Source: Aliisedimentitalea scapharcae
Lineage (GTDB): Bacteria > Pseudomonadota > Alphaproteobacteria > Rhodobacterales > Rhodobacteraceae
Assembly (NCBI RefSeq): GCF_045277565.1
Contig: NZ_CP123584.1
Coordinates: 3,224,001 to 3,288,000 of the forward strand
DNA length: 64,000 nucleotides
Direction of reading: 5' to 3'
Shown: positions 8,735 to 17,206 of the stretch, one piece after another
Numbering within the stretch: the stretch's first letter is position 1
Layout: each line of letters opens with the position of its first letter
The notes under the pieces: model-generated
The model's database searches: none
Told to the model about the DNA's origin: nothing
What the model saw: only the letters and a program-made list of their open reading frames with translations
Position numbers and translations under genes: made by a program

Positions 8735-8849
8735 CGCCTCACCAACCGGATGCGGGCGTAGCTCAGGGGTAGAGCATAACCTTGCCAAGGTTAGGGTCGG
8801 GCGTTCGAATCGCCTCGCCCGCTCCAGTTGGTCTAAAACAAGCCGCCTT
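8735..8849 (+). repeat. 115-bp direct repeat carrying tRNA-Gly, copy 2
   Basis: Identical to 7321-7435. Sequence diverges immediately outside, including in the terminator arm. Confidence 0.9.
8752..8826 (+). tRNA. tRNA-Gly(GCC), copy 2
   Basis: Base-for-base identical to the copy at 7338-7412, anticodon GCC, encoded CCA, own T-rich terminator at about 8842-8866. Confidence 0.97.
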
Positions 8850-9043
8850 TGGGTGGCTTTTTTTGTGGTCCGGCTATTTCGCGCCCCTGACGACTGACCA
8901 CATAAAAGCCCAAGCAAAAATCCACCGGGGACACCCGGCGCGCATTTGATCAAATTCCTTTGACGCCACCAGAAAAACCGGCCAAGGTTCGCGCTGAACC
9001 AATGTTTTTTTGCCCGGCACCGCCAAATCCTCAGGAGTTTGCA

Positions 9044-10393
9044 ATGGCCCCCGTGATCTATCCGACAACCAATCTGACCGCGACCGAACAGCTGTGTCTG
9101 GACCGCGGCGAAGGCATCTATGTCTTTGACACCGACGGCAACCGTTACATCGAAGGACTGGCCGGCCTGTGGTGTACGTCGCTGGGCTATTCCAACCAGG
9201 AACTGGTCGATGCAATCGCGGGTCAACTGGGCAAGCTGCCCTTTACCCATATGTTTGGTGGCAAGACACACGAACCAGCGATGGAACTGGCCAACAGGTT
9301 GGCTGACATGGTGCCGATCGAAGATCCCTATTTCTTCTTTGGCAACTCCGGATCGGACGCCAATGATTCCCACATCAAGATGCTGCGGTATTATTTCAAC
9401 GCCATTGGAAAACCGCAAAAACGCAAGATCATCACGCGGGATCGTGGATATCACGGGGTCACGGTTGCCGCCGGGGCGTTGACCTCGCTGCCTGCGAATC
9501 TTGCCCATTTCGATGCACCGGTCGAAGCGCTGGACATCCTGCGCACCGCTTCCCCCCATTACTATACGGGCCGCCAGGGCAATGAGACCGAAACCCAATT
9601 CGTTGATCGCATCCTGGATGAGCTGAAACAGCAGATCCTTTCCGAAGGCCCCGACACGATCGCGGCCATGATCGTCGAACCGATCACCGGTGCCTCGGGT
9701 GTGATCGTTCCACCAGAGGGTTACTATGAAAAACTGCAGGACCTGCTGCGCCAGCACGACATTCTGGTCTGGTCAGACGAAGTCATTTGTGGATTTGGTC
9801 GCACTGGTAACGATTTTGGTGCCACCACGATGGGCATCAAACCCGATCTGATGACCTTTGCCAAACAACTCAGCTCCGCCTATTTCCCGATCTCGGCAGC
9901 CGTAATTCCGGGCTGGATGTACGAAGCCATGATCGAACCGTCAAACCAGGTCGGCGTGTTTGGGCATGGCTACACCTATTCCGGCCACCCGGCGGCCTGC
10001 GCCGCCGCGCTGAAAACACTGGAAATCTACGAGCGCGACAAGATCTTTGAACATGCAGCGACGGTTGGCGACTACCTGCAGGCCCAACTGCGTGAGCGTT
10101 TCAGCGATCATCCCCTGGTGGGAGAAGTCCGCGGCAAAGGGCTGATCGCGGCGCTTGAACTGGTGGCGAACAAGACCACCGGTCAGGGATTCGATGGGGC
10201 CGTTGCCGGTGGCTTTGCAATGAAAGCCTGTGAACGCAACGGGCTGATCCTGCGTGCGGTTGCGGGCAATTCCGTGGCGTTGTGCCCGCCGCTGATCATC
10301 ACGCAATCGCAGGTGGATGACATGCTCGACAGTCTGAGCAAAGGGCTGGAGGAAACCTGGGACCACGTCAGGGCCGAAGGTCTGGTTGCCTGA
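9044..10393 (+). CDS. Class III PLP-dependent aminotransferase (omega-amino acid:pyruvate type)
   Basis: 449 residues from the ATG at 9044, chosen because AGGAG lies at 9033-9037; a longer frame from 8960 adds 28 unsupported residues. Fold-type I transaminase: FFFGNSGSDAND binds PLP phosphate, GYHG stacks on the ring, VWSDEVICGFGRTG carries the PLP-N aspartate, and TFAKQLSSAYFP holds the Schiff-base lysine Lys274. Family members move the amino group of omega-amino acids, amines or taurine to pyruvate. The substrate cannot be read from sequence; no dedicated transporter or dehydrogenase is adjacent. Confidence 0.88.
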   Translation: MAPVIYPTTNLTATEQLCLDRGEGIYVFDTDGNRYIEGLAGLWCTSLGYSNQELVDAIAGQLGKLPFTHMFGGKTHEPAMELANRLADMVPIEDPYFFFGNSGSDANDSHIKMLRYYFNAIGKPQKRKIITRDRGYHGVTVAAGALTSLPANLAHFDAPVEALDILRTASPHYYTGRQGNETETQFVDRILDELKQQILSEGPDTIAAMIVEPITGASGVIVPPEGYYEKLQDLLRQHDILVWSDEVICGFGRTGNDFGATTMGIKPDLMTFAKQLSSAYFPISAAVIPGWMYEAMIEPSNQVGVFGHGYTYSGHPAACAAALKTLEIYERDKIFEHAATVGDYLQAQLRERFSDHPLVGEVRGKGLIAALELVANKTTGQGFDGAVAGGFAMKACERNGLILRAVAGNSVALCPPLIITQSQVDDMLDSLSKGLEETWDHVRAEGLVA

Positions 10394-10424
10394 CACCAGC
10401 AAGCTACTGCGAGAAACTGCCTCG

Positions 10425-10524
10425 CGCTCCGGGATATTTTTCACCAGACGATCAGGGGATCCGTTCTTCATCTGGCACTAAATATCCCGGGGGAGCAGCC
10501 AATGGCTGCGGGGGCAGAGCCCCC
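10425..10524. repeat. Palindromic intergenic element (REP-like)
   Basis: Contains CTCCGGGATATTT near 10429 and its inverse AAATATCCCGGGGGAG near 10482-10497, then a GCAGCC/GGCTGC inverted repeat and a GGGGGC-AGA-GCCCCC hairpin at 10510-10524. From memory, the combination AAATATCCCGGGGG plus GGGGGCAGAGCCCCC recurs between genes in Rhodobacteraceae. Here it lies between two convergent genes and may act as a two-way terminator. Confidence 0.55.
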
Positions 10525-10539
10525 TTCTGCAATGCTGTG

Positions 10540-10779
10540 TCAGAACACCTTGAACGTCATCGTCGTCAGCGACCGCTCGATGTCCGCAATTACCAGAAGG
10601 TTTTCGTTGATAAACTTGCCGACATCTTCGCCGGCCGGAATATACAGCTTCATCAGCAGGTCGAATTCGCCACTGGTCGAATACAACTCGGAATGGATCT
10701 CGCGCAGCGCAATGTCCTCGGCCACCTTGTAGGTAGAGCCGGGTTTGCAGCGAATCTGAATGAATACACAGGTCGACAT
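10540..10779 (-). CDS. Stand-alone Lrp/AsnC ligand-binding (RAM) domain protein
   Basis: 79 residues that match only the C-terminal RAM domain of Lrp/AsnC regulators (CVFIQIRCKPGSTYKVAEDI, then SGEFDLLMKLYIPAGEDVGKFI). There is no helix-turn-helix. Full-length Lrp proteins are about 150 residues, so this is a one-domain form, which is known in bacteria and archaea and forms dimers or octamers that bind amino acids. Function unknown; it converges on the aminotransferase gene and precedes hisB in reverse orientation. Confidence 0.85.
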   Translation of the reverse strand: MSTCVFIQIRCKPGSTYKVAEDIALREIHSELYSTSGEFDLLMKLYIPAGEDVGKFINENLLVIADIERSLTTMTFKVF

Positions 10780-10996
10780 GCGGGGCCTCTGGGGGTTGTG
10801 GGTGTTGAAGTTTCAGCGCCAAGCTGACACGCGCGGCCCCTGGGCGCAATCCCTCGGGAGCCGCGCGCACGGTTTGCCGGCCGGTCCCAGGGCAACAGAT
10901 GGCCGCAGACACACGGCGCGGGCTTGGCCTGTCCCGCGCCACCGCCTATAAGCACCCTGCACTCTCTTTCGCGTGCCCCAAAAAGGAAAACCGTTC

Positions 10997-11584
10997 ATGC
11001 GCACAGCCAAGGTCAGCCGCAGCACTGCAGAAACCGAGATCACCGTTGAAATCAACCTCGACGGCACCGGATCATATGACAATCAGACCGGCGTCGGTTT
11101 TTTTGACCATATGCTGGATCAGCTGTCGCGCCATTCGCTGATCGACATGACCATTCGCGCCAAAGGCGATTACCATATCGACGATCACCATACCGTTGAA
11201 GACACAGGTATCGCATTGGGACAGGCCCTGAGCCAGGCGCTGGGGGACAAAAAGGGCATCAACCGGTATGGGGCCTGCCACCTGCCGATGGATGACGCCC
11301 AGGTGCGGTGTGCGTTGGATCTGTCCGCCCGTCCCTATCTGATCTGGAACATGGAAATCCCAACCCAAAAGATCGGTACCTTTGACACCGAACTGGTCCG
11401 CGAATTCTTTACCGCCCTGGCCACCCATGGCGGCATTACCCTGCATGTCGACCAGTTGCATGGGTTCAACAGCCACCACATTGTCGAAGCCGGGTTCAAG
11501 GCCGTGGCCCGTGCCCTGCGCGTCGCGGTTGAAACCGACCCGCGCAAGGCAGATGCGATTCCATCGACCAAAGGCGCGCTGTAA
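10997..11584 (+). CDS. hisB: Imidazoleglycerol-phosphate dehydratase
   Basis: 195 residues, monofunctional HisB, dehydrating imidazole glycerol phosphate to imidazole acetol phosphate in histidine synthesis. The start at 10997 (MRTAKVSR) matches the family and has AAAAAGG upstream. Manganese-binding motifs are clear: FFDHMLDQLSRHS, DDHHTVEDTGIALG, HVDQLHGFNSHHIVEAGFKAVARAL. It is on the same strand as hisH but separated from it by two unrelated genes. Confidence 0.97.
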   Translation: MRTAKVSRSTAETEITVEINLDGTGSYDNQTGVGFFDHMLDQLSRHSLIDMTIRAKGDYHIDDHHTVEDTGIALGQALSQALGDKKGINRYGACHLPMDDAQVRCALDLSARPYLIWNMEIPTQKIGTFDTELVREFFTALATHGGITLHVDQLHGFNSHHIVEAGFKAVARALRVAVETDPRKADAIPSTKGAL

Positions 11585-11614
11585 CAACAAATTCCGGGGA
11601 TGGCTTTCCCATCC

Positions 11615-12256
11615 TTACGCCCCCAAAGGCTGACTGGCGCGATCGCGCGCCAGCAGCCATTCACCGATCAGCAGGTTCGGCACCCAGCACAGCCAGGCAA
11701 TCGCGGGATAGCTGGCGTCAAACCCGACGGTTGCCATACCCACCGGAAGGTACAGGCGCAATGTGACCGCTGCCAATGTCAACGCAGCCGAACGGATCAT
11801 CCATATCCGGTGCAGAGCGATACGGCGACGCATGGCATACCAGACCGCCGCTCCCGTTGTGGTCAACCACAGCGCCGACAGGCCCAGAAAGCCCGCCGCA
11901 GCCACAGGCCCCGCGCTGGTTGTCAGGGCCAGAACAACTCCTGCTCCGCCCGCAATCAGAATTGACGCGACATACACCCGCCCCAGCCATCGGTGCACCA
12001 TGTGGTATCGCGCGCGCAGACGTTGGGAGAACTGCAACGGCAACAGAGCCAAGGCAATGGGTGCGAACCCGATATGAGCATATAGCGCCAATGGGCGATC
12101 CCGCGCGTGATGAACCATTGCGGGCATGACCAAATCTATCTGTGCCACCAAAAATCGAAACGATGCCAGGGCCACCAATACGGCCAGCACCCATATGAAC
12201 ATGGACAACCACCGAACCCGATTTGGTGCCAGTGCGCGATGAGAGAGTGAAACCAT
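11615..12256 (-). CDS. DUF2306 predicted membrane protein
   Basis: 213 residues from ATG 12256 (MVSLSHRALAPN), with AGGAAGG a few bases before; a start at 12301 would run into the operator region. Hydrophobic helices at about 15-36, 56-69, 88-108, 112-134 and 152-172, plus HHARDRPLALYAHIGFAPIALALLP and RYHMVHRWLGRVY, which are typical of the DUF2306 family of multi-pass proteins with conserved histidines (possible haem or metal binding). Divergent from the tetR gene, which probably controls it. Confidence 0.8.
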   Translation of the reverse strand: MVSLSHRALAPNRVRWLSMFIWVLAVLVALASFRFLVAQIDLVMPAMVHHARDRPLALYAHIGFAPIALALLPLQFSQRLRARYHMVHRWLGRVYVASILIAGGAGVVLALTTSAGPVAAAGFLGLSALWLTTTGAAVWYAMRRRIALHRIWMIRSAALTLAAVTLRLYLPVGMATVGFDASYPAIAWLCWVPNLLIGEWLLARDRASQPLGA

Positions 12257-12276
12257 GGGGGACCTTCCTGGCGTTA

Positions 12277-12291
12277 CTTGACAGTGTAAAG
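12277..12291. promoter_or_regulatory. TetR operator candidate O1 (imperfect palindrome)
   Basis: CTTGACA-G-TGTAAAG, one mismatch from the perfect palindrome O2. It lies 21 bp before the DUF2306 start codon, where a bound repressor would block that gene. Confidence 0.65.
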
Positions 12292-12313
12292 TTGCCATCA
12301 CGTTACCTGCGAA

Positions 12314-12328
12314 CTTGACATTGTCAAG
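12314..12328. promoter_or_regulatory. TetR operator candidate O2 (perfect palindrome)
   Basis: CTTGACA-T-TGTCAAG, a perfect 7+1+7 inverted repeat 37 bp (centre to centre) from O1. Its right edge overlaps the AAGGAG ribosome-binding site (12326-12331) of the tetR gene, which suits autoregulation. Confidence 0.7.
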
Positions 12329-12340
12329 GAGATCCTCAAC

Positions 12341-12955
12341 ATGCGTCCCATGTCACGCACAGCCCCCCGCTCCACCCATCATCACGGCAACCTGCGTCAG
12401 GCGCTGATTCAGGCAGGCATCGACCTCTTGGAGGAAGGCGGAATCTCTGCGTTGACCCTGCGCAAATGCGCCGTGCGCGCCGGCGTTTCACATGCCGCGC
12501 CAGCGCATCACTTCGACGGGTTGTCCGGGCTGAAATCCGCCATTGCCGAAGAGGCATTCGAGCGGTTTTCAACCTACCTGCAAACGGCGCGGGACGCGGG
12601 CGAGCAAACCGACGCTGGGCGGCTCAGATCCGTTTGCCGTGGCTATCTGCAATTCGGAATCGACCACTCGGGTATTCTGAATGTCATTTTTGGGCAACTT
12701 GGATTGGCCAGTCTGAAACCCGGAAATCGGGAAACGGCGCATGCCTATCTGATTTTGCGCGGCGTCTGCGCCCCGTTTGTCACCGCACCTATGGACCCTC
12801 GGGTTGTCGAAATCCGGGTCTGGTCGCTGATCCATGGGTTCACTCTTTTGGCCATGTCTGGTGAATTCAACGACGCGGATCGCTCTCTGGACATGGACCT
12901 GTTTGACGCGGTCATGGATGTCCTGCCGCAAATCGCCACGCCCAACGCCTCTTGA
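12341..12955 (+). CDS. TetR/AcrR-family transcriptional regulator
   Basis: 204 residues. The N-terminal helix-turn-helix is in THHHGNLRQALIQAGIDLLEEGG followed by SALTLRKCAVRAGVSHAAPAHHFDGLSGL (about residues 14-68); the rest is a helical ligand-binding domain. ATG at 12341 follows AAGGAG by nine bases; Met4 is an alternative. Divergently placed against the DUF2306 gene with two near-identical palindromes between, the textbook arrangement for a local repressor. Inducer unknown. Confidence 0.9.
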   Translation: MRPMSRTAPRSTHHHGNLRQALIQAGIDLLEEGGISALTLRKCAVRAGVSHAAPAHHFDGLSGLKSAIAEEAFERFSTYLQTARDAGEQTDAGRLRSVCRGYLQFGIDHSGILNVIFGQLGLASLKPGNRETAHAYLILRGVCAPFVTAPMDPRVVEIRVWSLIHGFTLLAMSGEFNDADRSLDMDLFDAVMDVLPQIATPNAS

Positions 12956-13011
12956 CCCGGTCGGCGTTTGGCGTCACTTCGGACCCCGCACGACACGAAG
13001 GACACAGGGCC

Positions 13012-13650
13012 ATGCTGACAGCCATCATCGACTATGAATCCGGCAATCTGCATTCCGCTGAAAAGGCGTTTCAGCGCATGGCGCGCGAGATGGACGCCGG
13101 CGACGTCGTCGTGACCTCTGATGCCGATGTCGTGGCGCGGGCCGACCGGCTGGTTCTGCCGGGCGACGGGGCATTTCCGGCCTGTGCCGCCGAATTACGA
13201 GGCCACAAGGGCATTTATGACGCCATGGTCGAAGCGGTCGAACACAAGGGACGCCCGTTTCTGGGGATCTGTGTGGGCATGCAACTGATGGCCAGCACGG
13301 GGCATGAATACACCAAAACTCCGGGGATCGGGTGGGTCGGCGGCGATGTGGTCAGGATTGACCCCGCAGACAAGACGCTAAAGGTTCCGCATATGGGCTG
13401 GAATGATCTGGTCATCGACCATGGCCACCCGGTGTTTGCCGGTGTCAAAACAGGTGACCACGTCTATTTCGTGCACTCCTATCAATTTCAGGTGGCCGAT
13501 GCGACGGAACGTCTGGCCCATGTGGATTATGGCGGCGATGTCACGGCCGTTATTGGCCGCGACACCATGCTGGGCATGCAATTCCACCCGGAGAAAAGCC
13601 AGGACGTGGGGCTGCGGATGATCGGGAATTTTCTGACCTGGACGCCTTGA
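13012..13650 (+). CDS. hisH: Imidazole glycerol phosphate synthase, glutamine amidotransferase subunit
   Basis: 212 residues, class I glutamine amidotransferase that feeds ammonia to HisF. Start at 13012 (MLTAIIDYESGN) rather than the longer frame from 12952, which overlaps the tetR end. Nucleophile Cys87 in FLGICVGMQ, catalytic His192 and Glu194 in QFHPEKSQDVG, oxyanion PGDGAFP. In related genomes hisA and hisF follow directly; here the downstream DNA is a relic and an unrelated acyl-CoA synthetase. Confidence 0.96.
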   Translation: MLTAIIDYESGNLHSAEKAFQRMAREMDAGDVVVTSDADVVARADRLVLPGDGAFPACAAELRGHKGIYDAMVEAVEHKGRPFLGICVGMQLMASTGHEYTKTPGIGWVGGDVVRIDPADKTLKVPHMGWNDLVIDHGHPVFAGVKTGDHVYFVHSYQFQVADATERLAHVDYGGDVTAVIGRDTMLGMQFHPEKSQDVGLRMIGNFLTWTP

Positions 13651-13812
13651 CCCCCGGTTGCGCCAAAGCGCCCGCCCCCTGTCGCAGGTCATGCGCAGCG
13701 GGCCGCCCAGCCAGATCGGGGGCTAAAAGAAAACAACCCCGCCTCATGGCCCGGAGCAAGCCCATTTAACCGATTGGCCCATCAAAGCGCGTGTCAGATG
13801 GTATGTCGTCGT

Positions 13813-14235
13813 TCAGCGCATGGGATGCCTTGGGCATATTGAGATGCGGGCCCAGGCATGGTCGTCCAAGGGCACAAAACGCCCCGCTCCCTGAACCGAA
13901 AAGCGGATTGCCACGCCCGGGAATACATCCATGCGCTTTTTGCTGCTTTCGACAACGACGGTCCCATTCACCACCACATACGGGATGCCGGTCGTCGGTA
14001 GAGTACCCACAGTGTCGTCCGAATTACCGACAACTCCTTTGGGATCAAGCACAACACTATCTGTGACCAATCCCTCTTGCATTCGGCCAGGGACTTGCAT
14101 TGATTTCAGTCTCGTGTTGCCCAAATATTTGGCTACGTTTTTGCTGAAGATTGTCAGGGCATGCATCAAGTGGATGTCATATTCGCGCGCGACCATAATG
14201 GACCCGGCGGTATAGGGGTAATATCCGCCCAGATG
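13813..14235 (-). pseudogene. Relic of an N-acyl-D-amino-acid deacylase (amidohydrolase) gene
   Basis: The minus strand reads YYPYTAGSIMVAREYDIHLM from about 14227 down, preceded by an in-frame TAA at 14236-14238. YPYTAG is a mark of the middle of D-aminoacylase-type amidohydrolases, and the following text (HALTIFSKNVAKYLG, then GRMQEGLVTDSVVLDP and TGIPYVVVNGTVVV) is their C-terminus. The two parts are normally some 150 residues apart, so the gene has lost its 5' half and an internal segment. The last open piece (127 codons from ATG 14196) might still be translated but lacks the metal site. Confidence 0.75.
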
Positions 14236-14407
14236 TTACAATCTGGCCCCCGCAGCCCAACGATCAGGACCTGAACCGGTTGCCAGCCGTCGTTAGACGA
14301 CCGCGCAGGCAGACGCCGTTCGGTCCTGCAGTGGCGACAATTGAAGTGACACCACCACCGGAACGACGCATGGGCCTGTTCAGTCGCCCGGTTGGGTTAC
14401 CACCGCC

Positions 14408-15904
14408 TCACAACTGCTTGCGCAGTTCGGTTTTCAGCACCTTGCCATAATTGTTCTTGGGCAAAGCGGAGATGCGGACATAGGCCTTGGGGCGTTTGAA
14501 ACGGGCGATATGATCATTGCACAGAGCGTCCAGCTCTTCGTCCGCAGCCTCCCCCACGACAAAGGCCACGACTTCCTCTCCCCAATCAGCATGCGCACGC
14601 CCGACAACCGACGCCTCGGAAACCTTGGGGTGCATCAACAGCACTTCCTCCACCTCGCGCGGATAAACGTTGGAGCCGCCGGTGATGATCATGTCCTTGG
14701 ACCGGTCCTGAAGTGTGACATAGCCATCAGCGTCCATCACCCCCATGTCCCCTGTCATCAGCCAATCGTTGATCAACGTCTTGGCGGTCGCTTCGGGGTT
14801 TTGCCAATAGCCGGGCATGACGATGTCGCCCTTGACCATGATTTCACCGTGTTCCCCAACCGGCAGGATTTCGCCCTGCGGAGTGCCGATCTGTACTTCG
14901 ACCGGGCTTTGGGCGCGCCCGACACTGGCCAGCCGTTCCCGCCAGCGCGGATGGCTGCGATCGCTGACGTCGTGGCGGGACAGCGCGGTGATCCCCATCG
15001 GGCATTCCCCCTGCCCGTATATCTGTACGAACACCGGACCAAAATGGTCCACGGCTTCGGTGATGTCGGCCACATACATCGGCCCACCGGCATACACGAT
15101 GGTGCGCAGCCCCTGCCCTGACCGCCCCAACTGTTTCGCGACGGCCGTCAATCTGGTCACCATCGTGGGGGCGCAAAACATGTGCACCCGGCCAAAGTGT
15201 TCGGCCAGATCAAAGATCTCGGGTTCGTCGAACCCTGAGGACACCGGGCAAATATGGGCAGCACCTGCCAGAACATGCAGCATGTTATAGATCCCGGCCC
15301 CATGGCTCATCGGCGCGGCATACAGCGTCTGATCCTCAGGGCCGACCCTGTCCACTTCGGCGAAATAGGTCAGTGACATGGAGATCAGCATCCGATGGGT
15401 GATCATCACCCCCTTGGGTTTGCCAGTGGTGCCGGAGGTATAAAACAACCAGGCCAGATCATCCGACGCCACCCGCGTCGGTTCCGCGACCGGATGGGCA
15501 GTTTGGGAATCGCAATACTCAGGTCCGGTGATGTCGATGCAGCGCGTCACAGCCCCTGCGCTGGCCACGGATTCGGTCAGCCCCGGAGACGTGAACGCCA
15601 GAGCAGCACCTGAGTTTTCAAGAATAAAGGCGGCTTCGCGCCCATGGAGTTTGGCATTGATCGGAACCACCGCAGCTCCTGCGTACCAGATACCATATTG
15701 CGCAATCAGGTAATCGGGGCAGTTCTTCATAAAAATCGCGACACGATCACCTGGCCCGATGCCCTGGGAAATCAGCCAACCCGCGACCCGGGCCGCCCGG
15801 TCGTGAAACCCGGCGTAATCCGCCACCAAATCTGTTCCCAGATACAATGCCGGACGATCCCCGCCCGTCTGCGCCTGACGATACAGCCAATGCCCCAAAT
15901 TCAT
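14408..15904 (-). CDS. Acyl-CoA synthetase / AMP-dependent ligase
   Basis: 498 residues of the ANL superfamily, which activates a carboxylic acid as acyl-AMP and passes it to CoA. I chose the start at 15904 (MNLGHWLYRQ), preceded by GGGGGA; the frame continues to 15970 with no family sequence. P-loop YTSGTTGKPKGVM, GQGECPMG (A5), TGDMGVMDADGYVTLQDRSKD (A7-A8 hinge), and the C-terminal catalytic lysine in NNYGKVLKTELR are all present. Long- or medium-chain or aromatic acids are possible. Divergent from the PAS-LuxR gene. Confidence 0.88.
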   Translation of the reverse strand: MNLGHWLYRQAQTGGDRPALYLGTDLVADYAGFHDRAARVAGWLISQGIGPGDRVAIFMKNCPDYLIAQYGIWYAGAAVVPINAKLHGREAAFILENSGAALAFTSPGLTESVASAGAVTRCIDITGPEYCDSQTAHPVAEPTRVASDDLAWLFYTSGTTGKPKGVMITHRMLISMSLTYFAEVDRVGPEDQTLYAAPMSHGAGIYNMLHVLAGAAHICPVSSGFDEPEIFDLAEHFGRVHMFCAPTMVTRLTAVAKQLGRSGQGLRTIVYAGGPMYVADITEAVDHFGPVFVQIYGQGECPMGITALSRHDVSDRSHPRWRERLASVGRAQSPVEVQIGTPQGEILPVGEHGEIMVKGDIVMPGYWQNPEATAKTLINDWLMTGDMGVMDADGYVTLQDRSKDMIITGGSNVYPREVEEVLLMHPKVSEASVVGRAHADWGEEVVAFVVGEAADEELDALCNDHIARFKRPKAYVRISALPKNNYGKVLKTELRKQL

Positions 15905-16013
15905 CTCGAATCCCCCAAATTCAGGCGGCGATCCCATGCGCGCCCATGTGATATCGGTCGCATGCGTCACGCCCCCTCTTCAATTCCGTAAAAATACCCG
16001 TCAAGAATACCCT

Positions 16014-16550
16014 ATGACAGATCTTGCCTTTGATAATGCGCCGGTGGGCCTCATCGTATTGGAACAACGCATCATCCGGCGTTGCAACCTGCAATTCGCC
16101 CGGATCTTTGGCGACACGGTCGCCGCGCTGACGGATTTGCCGGTTTTTGATCTGTACCCCAGCCCGGATGATTTCGCCCGGATCGGCGAGACATTGCAAC
16201 GGATTGATCCCGCGCAGGATTATTATTCCGACGAACGCATCATGCGACGGCGCACGGGTGAATTGTTCTGGTGCCGGGTCAGGGGGCAGTCCGTGACCCC
16301 GGATCAACCGTTTCACAGCGGGGTGTGGTCCTTTGCCGACCTGTCCGATGATCGCCCTGTGGTCTCTCTGACGCCACGCGAACGCGATGTTGCGATCCTG
16401 ACCTGTCGGGGCCTGTCGGCCAAGGAAATCGGCAAACAGCTGGGGCTGAGCTATCGCACCATCGAGACCCACCGCGCCCATCTGTTGACCAAGTTCGAGG
16501 CCCGCAAGCTGCCGGAACTGGTGGCCAAACTGTCCGGGATGCCGTTCTGA
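16014..16550 (+). CDS. PAS-LuxR family transcriptional regulator
   Basis: 178 residues from ATG 16014. The N-terminal half (about 1-115) reads as a PAS sensor (APVGLIVLEQRIIRRCN, then MRRRTGELFWCRVRGQSV). The C-terminal half is a LuxR/GerE helix-turn-helix (LTPRERDVAILTCRGLSAKE, RTIETHRAHLLTKFE). There is no receiver domain, so it probably senses a small molecule or redox state directly. Divergent from the acyl-CoA synthetase gene with about 110 bp between starts, so control of that gene is likely but unproven. Confidence 0.87.
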   Translation: MTDLAFDNAPVGLIVLEQRIIRRCNLQFARIFGDTVAALTDLPVFDLYPSPDDFARIGETLQRIDPAQDYYSDERIMRRRTGELFWCRVRGQSVTPDQPFHSGVWSFADLSDDRPVVSLTPRERDVAILTCRGLSAKEIGKQLGLSYRTIETHRAHLLTKFEARKLPELVAKLSGMPF

Positions 16551-16698
16551 CAACAAGCGATTGCAATCCGACGTCCCGCCCCCCATGTTATCGCAGGGGT
16601 TTGGGCGCTTTTCACCGGCGACAGCTTGCCGTATAAGCCCGACAAATTTGGCATGCCCGCCCAAAAGACGGGCCATTCGGAACCGGCCGAGGATAAAG

Positions 16699-17196
16699 AT
16701 GACAAACAAGACTCATGAAGCGGATGTGGCCTTCATCAAGGCATTGGCAGAACTGCTGCAGGAAAACGATCTGACCGAACTGAAGGTCAAGCGCGACTAT
16801 GGCGCCGACGACAGCCTGGATGTTCGGGTATCGCGCCTTCAACCCGTTGCAGCGCCGGTTCAGGTTCAGATGCCTGCCGCCGCTCCGGCCGCTGGTGCAG
16901 CCGCACCTGTCGCCGCGACAGCAGCCCCTGCGGCCGCCAGCAGTGACGATCCGGCCAGCCACCCCGGCGCGGTGACATCGCCCATGGTCGGCACCGTGTA
17001 CCTACAGCCTGAACCCAGCGCCCCGTCGTTCATCAAGGTTGGTGTTCAGGTGGCCGAAGGTGACACGCTGTTGATCGTCGAAGCCATGAAAACCATGAAC
17101 CACATCCACGCGCCCAAAGCGGGCACCGTGAAGCGCATCCTGGTTGAAGACGGCGCCGCGGTCGAATTCGGGACGCCCCTGGTCATCGTCGAATAA
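16699..17196 (+). CDS. accB: Acetyl-CoA carboxylase biotin carboxyl carrier protein
   Basis: 165 residues. An N-terminal dimerising part (about 1-50), an Ala/Pro-rich linker (about 55-85) and a C-terminal biotinyl domain with biotinylated Lys131 in EAMKTMN. The start at 16699 follows a GAGGATAAAG sequence. It carries the carboxyl group between AccC and AccAD in the first step of fatty acid synthesis. Eleven bases separate it from accC, so the two form an operon. Confidence 0.97.
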   Translation: MTNKTHEADVAFIKALAELLQENDLTELKVKRDYGADDSLDVRVSRLQPVAAPVQVQMPAAAPAAGAAAPVAATAAPAAASSDDPASHPGAVTSPMVGTVYLQPEPSAPSFIKVGVQVAEGDTLLIVEAMKTMNHIHAPKAGTVKRILVEDGAAVEFGTPLVIVE

Positions 17197-17206
17197 GGAC
17201 CAGATC

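Noticed and set aside
8441..9757. A 438-codon minus-strand frame across tRNA-Gly copy 2 and the aminotransferase start
   Set aside because: It runs through a tRNA gene and the antisense of a well-supported coding region.
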